Shown: positions 43,358-51,743 of the stretch, piece by piece
Layout of the letters: the number at the start of each line of letters is the position of its first letter
Position numbering within the stretch: position 1 is the stretch's first letter
Assembly: GCA_963840725.1 (NCBI GenBank)
Contig: CAWIZY010000025.1
Span: 140,586-204,585, forward strand
Direction of reading: 5' to 3'
DNA length: 64,000 bases
DNA from: CAVWDU01 sp963840725
GTDB lineage: Bacteria; Pseudomonadota; Gammaproteobacteria; Pseudomonadales; Halieaceae
The notes under the pieces: generated by a model
What the model saw: only the letters and a program-made list of their open reading frames with translations
Databases searched by the model: none
What the model was told of the DNA's origin: nothing
Program-made: the position numbers and the translations under genes

Positions 43358-43431
43358 GGCTCGGTGGCAGAGTGGTCATGCAGCGGACTGCAACTCCGTG
43401 TACGCCGGTTCGATTCCGACCCGAGCCTCCA
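43358..43431 (+). tRNA. tRNA-Cys (anticodon GCA)
   Basis: 74-nt cloverleaf with encoded CCA. Acceptor stem GGCTCGG pairs with CCGAGCC. The anticodon loop is CT-GCA-AC and the T-arm holds GGTTCGATTCC. It follows tRNA-Gly by 12 bp and is co-transcribed. The accessory-looking genes begin directly after its 3' end. Confidence 0.97.
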
Positions 43432-43590
43432 TTTTCTCGCACTCCAAGACACCTCAGTGCACCAATTTTGCCCTAAAGGGGGTCAGATGCGCGGCTTCCA
43501 GCAGTTTCCCTGCATGTCATTGCCATTCAATTTGAAAAATTCATGGTTACATGGGTTATTCATCAATTCTGATGGTCTTGAGTAAAAGTG

Positions 43591-46323
43591 TTAAGACTGG
43601 GCATGATAATTCAACATTGTCTGTGATACCCGAAGGCGAATCTGTTTTTCCGTTTCGATGATCGCAAACAGGACCATGCCGACCCCGACAATTAACATGC
43701 CATCCCGGAGAGGGATGTTCTCTGTGGCAAATACTGCCTGCAAGAGCGGAAGATAAGTAATGGCTAATTGTGCGACCGTAATCACGATGACTACCGCCCA
43801 GACCATTTTGGTCCCACGCACGGCCTTCCATGTCAGCGAGGTGCCATAAATATTTCGGATAAAGAACAGGTGGAATATTTCCATCACCACCAGCGTATTG
43901 AGCGCGATGGTGCGGGCGAGTTCCACCGAATAGCCCCGCTCAACGGCATACTGATACATGCCGAAGACGCCGCAGAGAAACAGTAACGAGACCAACACGA
44001 TATGCCAGACCAGCCCGCCCGTCAGCAGCGGTTCATCGCGCGGGCGTGGCGGCCGGCGCATCGTGTTTTCCTCCGTCGGCTCAAACGCAAGTGCGATGCC
44101 CAGTGTTACAGCGGTAATTAGATTTACCCATAGAATCTGTACCGGAGTTATCGGCAGGGTCATTCCCGCCAACAACGCCAGGATGATAGTCATCGCTTCG
44201 CCTGCGTTGGTGGGAAGCGTCCAACTAATTACCTTCTTGATGTTGTCGTATACGGTGCGGCCTTCACGCACTGCGGCGGCAATGGAAACGAAATTGTCAT
44301 CCGCCAATACCAGATCCGCCGCTTCCTTGGCTGCCTCGCTGCCTTTCATGCCCATGGCGATGCCCGCATCGGCGCGCTTCAGGGCGGGCGCGTCATTCAC
44401 GCCATCTCCGGTCATCGCTACGGTCATGCCAAGCGATTGCAATGCCATAACCAGCCGCAGTTTGTGTTCCGGGCTGGTACGAGCAAAAATATCACAATCC
44501 AGAACGGTTTGATGCAGCGCGGAATCATCCATACCGTCGAGATCGTGGCCCGTAAGGACTTGTTCCGGGTTTCGCAAGCCGACTTGTTTAGCAATGGCAG
44601 CGGCCGTTTTCGCATGATCGCCGGTGATCATTTTCACGCGGATGCCTGCGCCGTGGCAATCCTTGACCGCTGCGATCGCCTCCGCACGCGGGGGGTCGAT
44701 CATCCCCGTCATGCCCAGCAGGGTGAGCGTGCCTTCAACATCCCCATGTTCGAGCACCGTATGTTCCGGCTTCACCGATCTCTCGGCAAAGGCGAGCACG
44801 CGTTGTCCTAGCGCGGCGACGGCCTCAGCTTGCCCATGCCAGTAATCAATATCCAGCGCTTCCGTCTTTCCATCCATGCCGCGCTGATCCTGGCACATGT
44901 CGAGTATCTTTTCCGGTGCACCTTTGACGAACACGAACGCATCGCGTTCATGGTTATGATTCAGTGTCGCCATAAAGCGGTGTTTGGCATCGAATGGGAT
45001 GGCGTCGGTGCGTGTCCACATGGTCTGTGTCTTGCGGACATCCACATTCATTTTCCCGCTGAACGCAAGAAGCGCCCCTTCCATGGGGTCGCCCTCCACC
45101 GTCCATAGGTCGTTCTGCTCGCGCAAGTCCGCATCGTTGCAGAGCGCCGCTGCTCGGGCGAGCTCCTCCAGCACGGCATGTTCGGACGGTGCCACAGGGG
45201 CATCTTGCAGCTTGAGAAGCCCCTTGGGCGCATACCCCTCGCCTTCCAGAGAGAACAGATGCTGACTGCTAAGCACCGAGGCCACCATCATCTCATTGCG
45301 TGTGAGCGTACCCGTTTTGTCGGTGCAGATTACGGAAACCGATCCCAGCGTCTCAATTGCGGGCAAATGCCGGACGATGGCGTTGCGTCGCGCCATGGCC
45401 TGGACGCCGATCGCCAGTGTAATGGTCAGTACAGCGGGTAAGCCTTCGGGGATCGCGGCGACTGATAGCCCAACCACCGCCATGAACATTTCGGCGAAGT
45501 CGTGGTGACCGACAAAATAGCCATATACCAACAATAGCGCGGCAATCAGCAGGATGACGCTGGTCAGCCATTTGGCGAATATACCCATCTGCGCCACAAG
45601 CGGCGTGGTTAGACTTTCAACTTCTAAAAGCAGCCCACTGATACGTCCGATCTCGGTGCGGCTACCAGTGCCAATGATGACTCCTTTGCCTTGGCCGGTC
45701 GTGACCAGAGTACCGGAAAATGCGATGCACGAACGATCTCCCAAAGGCACATCATCGGCGACCGGCCGGGTATGCTTCTCAATAGGCACCGACTCGCCGG
45801 TCAGAATGGCCTCTTGCATCGATATTCCATGCGCGGTTAACAGGCGCAGATCGGCGGGCACCTTGTCTCCCGCCTCAAGCAGAACTATGTCACCGGGGAC
45901 AAGTTCCTCGCCCTCTATGCTGATCCTTTCCCCTTCACGAAGCACATTTGCGCGGAGTGCCAGCATCTGGCGAATTGCGTCCATCGCCTTTTCCGCCTTG
46001 CCTTCCTGAAGGAAGCCAATAACGGCATTGGCGACAACCACGGCCAGAATCACGCCGGTGTCGATCCAGTGACCGAGCATCGCTGTAATCACAGCGGAGC
46101 CAAGCAACACGTAGATCAGGATGTGGTGGAATTGCAGCAGAAAACGCATGATGCCGCTGCGTCGGGCGGCTTCCGGCAGACGGTTGGGGCCATAATCTGC
46201 GAGCCGCTTTGTCGCTTCGGCATGAGAGAGCCCATCTGCCGGAGCATTAAGAAGCTCCAGCGTATATGCAGTTGATAGTGTGTGCCATGATGTTTTGCTC
46301 TGATCCGCGCTCGGCTGTTCCAT
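43591..46323 (-). CDS. P-type cation-transporting ATPase (type II-like)
   Basis: 910-aa P-type ATPase. Order: N-terminal cation-ATPase domain, actuator with LTGESVP (175-178), M4 AAIPEGLPAVLT (292-296), phosphorylation site DKTGTLT (335-341, Asp335), KGAPEKIL (nucleotide domain), MTGDGVNDAPALKRADAGIAM (P-domain hinge) and a C-terminal six-helix transport region. In M5 the N706/E709 pair of Ca2+-pumps is kept, but M6 reads WVNLITAVTLG (N734, T737, Ala738) where SERCA has Asp. The ion is therefore uncertain (Ca2+, Na+ or other). It is the second gene of a pair with the upstream exchanger (gap 87 bp) and starts an accessory block next to tRNA-Cys. Confidence 0.88.
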   Translation of the reverse strand: MEQPSADQSKTSWHTLSTAYTLELLNAPADGLSHAEATKRLADYGPNRLPEAARRSGIMRFLLQFHHILIYVLLGSAVITAMLGHWIDTGVILAVVVANAVIGFLQEGKAEKAMDAIRQMLALRANVLREGERISIEGEELVPGDIVLLEAGDKVPADLRLLTAHGISMQEAILTGESVPIEKHTRPVADDVPLGDRSCIAFSGTLVTTGQGKGVIIGTGSRTEIGRISGLLLEVESLTTPLVAQMGIFAKWLTSVILLIAALLLVYGYFVGHHDFAEMFMAVVGLSVAAIPEGLPAVLTITLAIGVQAMARRNAIVRHLPAIETLGSVSVICTDKTGTLTRNEMMVASVLSSQHLFSLEGEGYAPKGLLKLQDAPVAPSEHAVLEELARAAALCNDADLREQNDLWTVEGDPMEGALLAFSGKMNVDVRKTQTMWTRTDAIPFDAKHRFMATLNHNHERDAFVFVKGAPEKILDMCQDQRGMDGKTEALDIDYWHGQAEAVAALGQRVLAFAERSVKPEHTVLEHGDVEGTLTLLGMTGMIDPPRAEAIAAVKDCHGAGIRVKMITGDHAKTAAAIAKQVGLRNPEQVLTGHDLDGMDDSALHQTVLDCDIFARTSPEHKLRLVMALQSLGMTVAMTGDGVNDAPALKRADAGIAMGMKGSEAAKEAADLVLADDNFVSIAAAVREGRTVYDNIKKVISWTLPTNAGEAMTIILALLAGMTLPITPVQILWVNLITAVTLGIALAFEPTEENTMRRPPRPRDEPLLTGGLVWHIVLVSLLFLCGVFGMYQYAVERGYSVELARTIALNTLVVMEIFHLFFIRNIYGTSLTWKAVRGTKMVWAVVIVITVAQLAITYLPLLQAVFATENIPLRDGMLIVGVGMVLFAIIETEKQIRLRVSQTMLNYHAQS

Positions 46324-46410
46324 TGCGATCTCTTGTAAACAATACGCCTTCTAGCGGCGAGAAAAAACCCTGTGATTTAAGCGCCATCAGCGAAAAGGAA
46401 GCCGGGTACC

Positions 46411-47427
46411 TCAGCTACTCAGCGCCACGACGCCAAGAGCGACGGCGTAAATGCACAGCATCAACGCACTTTCGAATCCGATTCGGCCGATTCCATAGGT
46501 CTCTCGTCGCACCATTCCCAGTAGCAGGATGGCGGTCATCAAGATGGCAACCAGACCCCACATCATCTGAACTGGTGCCATGTCATGGTAGATGGAACCG
46601 TGAGGATAGCCCGCGTCAGCCGCGGCTACAACGAGCATGTTGAAGCAGTTCGTACCGAAGATGTTGCTTACTGCCAGGGTCAGCGCCCCAATTCTTATCG
46701 CTGCAATGGTGGTTACCAACTCGGGAGTAGATGTAGCCAGTGCCGTGAACAGGCCGCCGACCAGTGTTTCGGAAAGCCCGGTATGATCGGTGATACCCTT
46801 GGCAGCCTCCATCAATATCCAGCCGGCCAATCCAGTCACGGCAGCCATGCCGATGAACTCCAGCCACACAGTGGCTGCACCGGCAGAATGCTTTTTGGGC
46901 GCGTCCGGAACTGTCTGGTGGGTCAGGCGCGGGAACCACATGGGCTTGGCCTGCGTGCGGCGAACCAGGTGCAGGCCAAATAGATAAGCGACAACGATCA
47001 TCGGCGTGATCGGGTGCACGTTCCACAGGGTGACTGCTGGCGTAAAGATCGCGAGCAGCGGTAAAGTCAGCAACACTATCAGCAACCCCGCTAGCATCAG
47101 GTTCACCGGGGAGGCGGCCGCATGTTCCAGGTTGGCTTTGCGATAGACCATGTCAGCCACGCCAAGAAACGCCAGGTTCGCAGCCATGCTGCCCATAACG
47201 TTGCTCATAGCCAAGTCTGGGCGAGCGTCTAAGGCTGCGCTAAGAGTCGCGGCGAAATCAGGCAGCGAAGTAACACCAGCAAGGAGCAGGACCCCGAAGA
47301 TCGCCTCGCCAAGGCCGGTTCGGTCAGCCAGCGTATCAGCCAACCGTGCCAGCCGGCTGCCCGCGATGCCGATCATCAGGGCTGCGCTGGCGAAGGCGAT
47401 AAGGCTGGGAGTCAAGGATGAAAACAC
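46411..47427 (-). CDS. Sodium/calcium exchanger family protein (CaCA)
   Basis: 338-aa membrane protein with about ten helices in two repeats. The alpha-1 region is LLAGVTSLPDFAATLSAAL and the alpha-2 region FTALATSTPELVTTIAAIR, then NIFGTNCFNMLVV. Both contain the small-residue and acidic pattern that binds Na+ and Ca2+ in NCX/CAX proteins. It exports divalent cation in exchange for Na+ or H+. The start is a GTG. It precedes the P-type ATPase on the same strand, giving two efflux systems for cation homeostasis. Confidence 0.85.
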   Translation of the reverse strand: MFSSLTPSLIAFASAALMIGIAGSRLARLADTLADRTGLGEAIFGVLLLAGVTSLPDFAATLSAALDARPDLAMSNVMGSMAANLAFLGVADMVYRKANLEHAAASPVNLMLAGLLIVLLTLPLLAIFTPAVTLWNVHPITPMIVVAYLFGLHLVRRTQAKPMWFPRLTHQTVPDAPKKHSAGAATVWLEFIGMAAVTGLAGWILMEAAKGITDHTGLSETLVGGLFTALATSTPELVTTIAAIRIGALTLAVSNIFGTNCFNMLVVAAADAGYPHGSIYHDMAPVQMMWGLVAILMTAILLLGMVRRETYGIGRIGFESALMLCIYAVALGVVALSS

Positions 47428-47824
47428 GCGGGCCTTGAACGACTATGGCAGGCCGACTTGTATATCACTAAAACCACCTCGGTGAAGACTAAAGCTGCTG
47501 GCGCAGCGAGCGACACGCAGTGTAGCAAGTCCAGCGCAACTTGGAGAGTGGGACAAATTGGAGGCAACTATGAATTCGACCGCCTATATTTTATAAATAA
47601 ATTATTTATTATCAATAAGCTATATGGCTATATTAATTCAATATCTCGAAAATAATCCTGTTTTCTCCACACTCCAGAGTGAAATTATCCGACCTTTGTT
47701 CAATGAGTTGCAGGTGGGTCTTCTGGCCAGTAATGGTGCTCCCCGGGTTTCTCGGGGAACACTTTACCTTTGGTGGCGTAAAGGACGGCGGTGTCAGCGG
47801 CGAAGGCGTGAGGCCCGCGTCTGA
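47428..47824. other. AT-rich intergenic stretch, no convincing gene
   Basis: About 400 bp, with a strongly AT-rich core at 47580-47660 (TTTATAAATAAATTATTTATT) unlike the GC-rich surroundings. A 66-codon frame (47624-47824, plus) begins AILIQYLENNPVFSTLQSEI and turns into Arg-rich tail, with no recognisable domain. It could be a remnant, or junction DNA of an inserted block. Confidence 0.5.
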
Positions 47825-48460
47825 TTAGCGGCTCCGGTAGAGCCCCACGTGGACGAGTGGCGTTTTTGCCGGGTTCCCCGGTAATACCTGTTTGGGTACC
47901 TTGTTTTCGATCGGCTCCAGGGACTTAAGATAGCTGGCTATGGAACGAGCATCGTTTTCATTGAGTTGTGCATAACTCGTCCAGGGCATGATGGCCATGG
48001 TCTGACGGCCGTGTCGGGTCTTACCGTTGCGCAGCAGTGTGACGATCTCTTCCAGTGACCACTCGCCCAAACCCGTCTTATTATCAGGTGTCAGATTGGG
48101 CGGGTATACCGCGCCCGGATAATTGTTCACCATGGGGTTGCTGTAGGCAATACCGATGCTGGAGCCTGCCAGAGTTTTTGCCGGATCAGGTTTACCTATT
48201 AAGGCGCCTTGGGTGTGGCAACTCGCACAGCCCAGAAGGCTCACAAGATAGCGGCCTTGTACCACGGCAGCGTCGTCACTTCCCATCGGCAAGTCGAGGC
48301 CTTTGCTGGCTTCCACCGGCGTCATACCTTGCAGGGGGTTTTCACGCTTGGCAGCGCTGGTGTCGGGCGCGGCAGAGGACACAGCCGGTAAAATGATTGC
48401 CGTAACCAGGCCAACCAAAAGCGGTATGCCGATAACCCAGTTAAAATGACTTTTATGCAT
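47825..48460 (-). CDS. Exported c-type cytochrome
   Basis: 211 aa with a signal anchor (VIGIPLLVGLVTAIILPAVSSAA) and one CASCH haem-binding motif. A later MPWTSYAQLNENDARSIASYL supplies the axial Met and the last helix. The NLTPD...GLGEWSLEEIVTLLRNG stretch is typical of cytochromes that serve dehydrogenases. It is periplasmic. The ATG at 48460 has a GAGGGGA site; the ORF extension upstream is not credible. No partner dehydrogenase is nearby, so it may be orphaned. Confidence 0.85.
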   Translation of the reverse strand: MHKSHFNWVIGIPLLVGLVTAIILPAVSSAAPDTSAAKRENPLQGMTPVEASKGLDLPMGSDDAAVVQGRYLVSLLGCASCHTQGALIGKPDPAKTLAGSSIGIAYSNPMVNNYPGAVYPPNLTPDNKTGLGEWSLEEIVTLLRNGKTRHGRQTMAIMPWTSYAQLNENDARSIASYLKSLEPIENKVPKQVLPGNPAKTPLVHVGLYRSR

Positions 48461-48538
48461 GTTTTTCCCCTCAAAGACGAGTTGCCGCAAGTGCAGTTCC
48501 ACCAGGGTCCCACCACTAGCCCATGCTGGATGGACCAT

Positions 48539-49851
48539 CGGTCACGTTGGAGTCCAGACAGGTCCAGTCAACCCCTGCTTGAACATAGGGGGTGGGAGCA
48601 CCGTCAAGCATGTTGCACATGCCGTTAAACTGGCCGGTCAACCCCGTCAGACGATAATTAATCTGCATGAGGCCGTTGTCAAGTGTAAGCAGCATCAGGG
48701 AATGCTGTGCCATTCGGGTCAGACTCCTTGATCGGGTCCTCCATCCACTGCCCGCTACTATCGCCGGTCACCTCCATAACCTGAGCTAATGGGATGCCGG
48801 TTCACGCTCGAGAAGATAAGGACCTTCACTCCATCAGAACCGAAGACTCAAGTCTGGTTTTTCGTACATCGCAACTCGTCCAATAGTGCTGGTAGAGTGT
48901 CCTCCTCCAGCAGTCCCAGATAATTGCCCTGCCGCGCCAGAGAAGATTGACTCAATACCAGGCGCAAAAACTTGTGGTGCTAAAAGGCCGCATGGCGTAC
49001 CAAGAGCGTTTCAGTCATAACGAGACCAGCAATAGTCTTCTAAAGCACGGACCGAGTGCGCCCGTTTATTACCTCCAGGTATCACATGGCGCTAGAGTAA
49101 AGGCACATGAAACCGGACAATCCTGGCTATACGTCGGTTCGATGGGTTTGGAGAGCCAGTGACTGCCGATGGCTTATTGGGGTGGCTCAGATGCGTGCAT
49201 CTTTCATGGAGTCTGACCCCTTGAAATCACGTCTTCCAGAGCATGTAGAAGCCATGCGGCGTGGGCATGAATTTTTCACTTCTGTGAGCACCCAGATCGC
49301 GACTATCGAAAAGAAAAGTTGCCGCCGCTACGAGCCCTGAAGAATCTATTTCGCCAGGGTCGATAATCGGCAGAGTTGTATTGCAGCTAATAGCTGGTTA
49401 GTGATTTTAAGCAACATCTCAAGGTAGACGATCGCGGGCCACAAAGATCACCCATGCCGGCTTATACGAATGTTCGCTGTAAGGTCCCACTCAACATCGC
49501 CAGAGCCCGTTTTCGCATGGCAGAATTGGTTCTATCAAAATAGATCAGTTGAATTGGACGAGAGTATATTTCTGGGGTTCTCTCGGCTACTGACCGAGGT
49601 TCTCCGAACACCTGGCCTGCAGAACTTCTGGACTCAGCGGAAACAGTATTTCTCTGAAGAATTCAGAGATTTTTTGGACAACGAGATGCAAAGTAAAGAC
49701 TCGCATTCAGACTATCGGATTCTCGGTACGCATTAAAAACCGGTGCATCCAACACCCTGGTGTCCCCAGCGACGCGACCGCAGACCGGAGGCGGGAGGTG
49801 GGTGTAGTCGAATCGATGAAAGCGAGAGCTGGAACCACCTTGATGAGGTGC
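48539..49851. other. Decayed or non-coding stretch with remnant frames
   Basis: 1.3 kb without an intact gene. Short frames occur at 48516-48713 (minus, 65 codons), 48947-49162 (plus) and 49470-49736 (plus). The last ends FWTQRKQYFSEEFRDFLDNEM, which resembles the C-terminal part of a larger protein family, so it may be a 3' fragment. Codon use is ragged. Two copies of a 12-bp motif in inverted orientation lie at 48716 and 49208. This looks like a scar of insertion and loss. Confidence 0.6.
48716..49219. repeat. 12-bp inverted repeat pair bounding about 500 bp
   Basis: GGGTCAGACTCC (48716-48727) and its exact reverse complement GGAGTCTGACCC (49208-49219) are 480 bp apart. A shortened copy, GGGTCAGA, sits at 43480-43487 just after tRNA-Cys. 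The motif resembles the GGGTCAGA words often seen near REP-associated sequences, but family assignment is not proven. No transposase gene is within the pair. Confidence 0.6.
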
Positions 49852-50559
49852 TCAGGGGCTCCGTGGAGGTGATCCAGCTGGTTCGACCAGCAGGGTAGGG
49901 ATGTTCATGTGGTGACTGCGGATAGTCGCCACCCTCGTGCCAGGCTTACGGCCGTCGCGTATAGATGAGAGTTCTACCCCGGCCGCAGCCAGTCGCCGCG
50001 ACTCTGCATCGATATCCGGGCATTGGAAGGCAATCCCCCACAGCATGTCCGGGCCCTTGTGCTCGTCTGATGCAAGGATCTCCAGATTGAGCTTGCCGAC
50101 ACGAAAGAACAACATGCGACCGCCCCATTCGGGAACGGTCTGGTCCAGAGCGAGGCGAATCCCCAGCCGGTCCCGGTAAAGTTCAATGCAGGCGTCTGCA
50201 TCCGAGGTGCGTAAAACCACATGATCGACGGACAGGCGAGGGTTTTGCTGCTCAGGCCGTGCGACCCCGAATTCCTCACGTCCCTGGCCGTTCTCGATTG
50301 TAATTTCCAGTGTTGGTCCCGATGGGAGTTCCATCTTCCTAGCCGCAGGGTCATTGCTTGTGAAGACCAGTCCGGCAAGATGCGCTTGTTCCACGTCGCG
50401 CTGCTCCAGTTCCAGCACGACATTCGTCAGGCCGAACCAGGTGCGTTGCGGCCCGGGAAATGCCATTGAAGGAGGAATTCCCAGCAATTGGCCAAAATCT
50501 GGCGCGGCCTGTTCAAGGTCTGGCACCGCAATGAGTATCCGTTCAAAAGCGCTGATCAT
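49852..50559 (-). CDS. VOC (glyoxalase-fold) family protein
   Basis: 235-aa protein with two vicinal-oxygen-chelate modules. The first begins ERILIAVPDLEQAAPDFGQLLG and the second SVDHVVLRTSDADACIELYRDRLGIRL, each opening with the strand-loop-helix typical of glyoxalase and dioxygenase proteins. The metal ligands cannot be assigned with confidence (an initial His in VDHVV and a Glu in LLVEP are candidates). Substrate unknown. Confidence 0.8.
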   Translation of the reverse strand: MISAFERILIAVPDLEQAAPDFGQLLGIPPSMAFPGPQRTWFGLTNVVLELEQRDVEQAHLAGLVFTSNDPAARKMELPSGPTLEITIENGQGREEFGVARPEQQNPRLSVDHVVLRTSDADACIELYRDRLGIRLALDQTVPEWGGRMLFFRVGKLNLEILASDEHKGPDMLWGIAFQCPDIDAESRRLAAAGVELSSIRDGRKPGTRVATIRSHHMNIPTLLVEPAGSPPRSP

Positions 50560-50800
50560 GGCGCCAGTTTAGCACCAGACCGCTCTCGGAACACGAAGAT
50601 CGCGCAGCTGCGTGCAAACGCAGGGCTGGGCGAGCAGAACGCCATGAGTGCTCAGCTTGTTACGGCGTGATCAGGTCCAGAAACTGTGGTATTTACGCCC
50701 GGTTCCGACTGGGCAGCGGCCCGAAATGGACGTTATAATGAGACAAGTGCGCCTTGTACGGACGGGCGCTAATCTTTGCTGGGCAACTGCGGTATTAGAA

Positions 50801-51688
50801 ATGAATCAAGAGCAATTTGAAAAGATGCGTGACAGGGAAGGGTTTATTGCAGCCCTGGACCAAAGCGGCGGTAGTACGCCCAAGGCGTTGCGTCTCTACG
50901 GCATAGAAGAAAGCGAGTATGCCGGAGATGAAGAGATGTTCGGGAAGGTCCACGAAATGCGGACTCGGATAATTACCAGTCCCGCATTTACTGGCGATCG
51001 CATTCTTGGGGCTATTTTGTTCGAGAACACGATGGACCGTGAGATTGAAGGTAACCCTACAGCGCAGTATCTGTGGCAGCAAAAGCAGGTGGTGCCCTTT
51101 CTCAAAGTTGATAAAGGGCTGGCGGAAGAGTCAAACGGTGTCCAGCTGATGAAGCCTATGCCCGAGTTGGATGCACTGCTCAGTCGTGCTCTCGACCGCG
51201 GTATCTTCGGCACCAAAATGCGCTCGGTCATTCACTCGGCTAACGATGACGGTATCGCGGCGGTGGTTGACCAGCAGTTTGACGTCGCCCGTCGAATTCT
51301 CGCCCGCGGTCTGGTGCCGATTATCGAGCCTGAGGTGGATATCAACAGCCCGCAGAAAGCTGAGGCTGAGGTGATGCTCAAGGCCCACATTCTCGCCCAA
51401 CTCGATAGGCTGGGTGAGGACCAGGGCGTGATGCTGAAACTGTCGCTCCCGGAAGAGACCGACTTCTACAAAGACTGCATCGAGCACAGGAATGTGGTGC
51501 GTGTGGTCGCTTTGTCGGGTGGGTATTCTCGAGAAGAGGCTGACAAACGACTCACGGCACAACACGGCATGATCGCCAGTTTTTCCCGGGCCTTGAGTGA
51601 GGGGCTCTCTGCCGCCCAGACGGACGAGGACTTTAACGCGATGCTGGACGCCTCAATCCAGTCGATATTCGACGCCTCCCGTACCTGA
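50801..51688 (+). CDS. fda: Class I fructose-bisphosphate aldolase
   Basis: 295-aa Schiff-base aldolase of the bacterial class I type. It starts NQEQFEKMRDREGFIAALDQSGGSTPKAL, has FLKVDKGL and GLVPIIEPEVDI, and the lysine of VMLKLSLPEE as the likely Schiff-base residue. It cleaves fructose 1,6-bisphosphate to glyceraldehyde phosphate and dihydroxyacetone phosphate. The ATG at 50801 is the start; the ORF runs upstream without family similarity. It is alone in the region, with the TIR gene following. Confidence 0.93.
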   Translation: MNQEQFEKMRDREGFIAALDQSGGSTPKALRLYGIEESEYAGDEEMFGKVHEMRTRIITSPAFTGDRILGAILFENTMDREIEGNPTAQYLWQQKQVVPFLKVDKGLAEESNGVQLMKPMPELDALLSRALDRGIFGTKMRSVIHSANDDGIAAVVDQQFDVARRILARGLVPIIEPEVDINSPQKAEAEVMLKAHILAQLDRLGEDQGVMLKLSLPEETDFYKDCIEHRNVVRVVALSGGYSREEADKRLTAQHGMIASFSRALSEGLSAAQTDEDFNAMLDASIQSIFDASRT

Positions 51689-51743
51689 ATGATTATGGCC
51701 TGGGTCGAGTCGCAATATCAGGTGGCCCCGGGTGGGTCCCGGC

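Noticed and set aside
49130..49170. Possible att copy of the tRNA-Cys T-arm (CGGTTCGAT)
   Set aside because: Only nine bases match and they do not extend to the tRNA 3' end, so chance is the better explanation.
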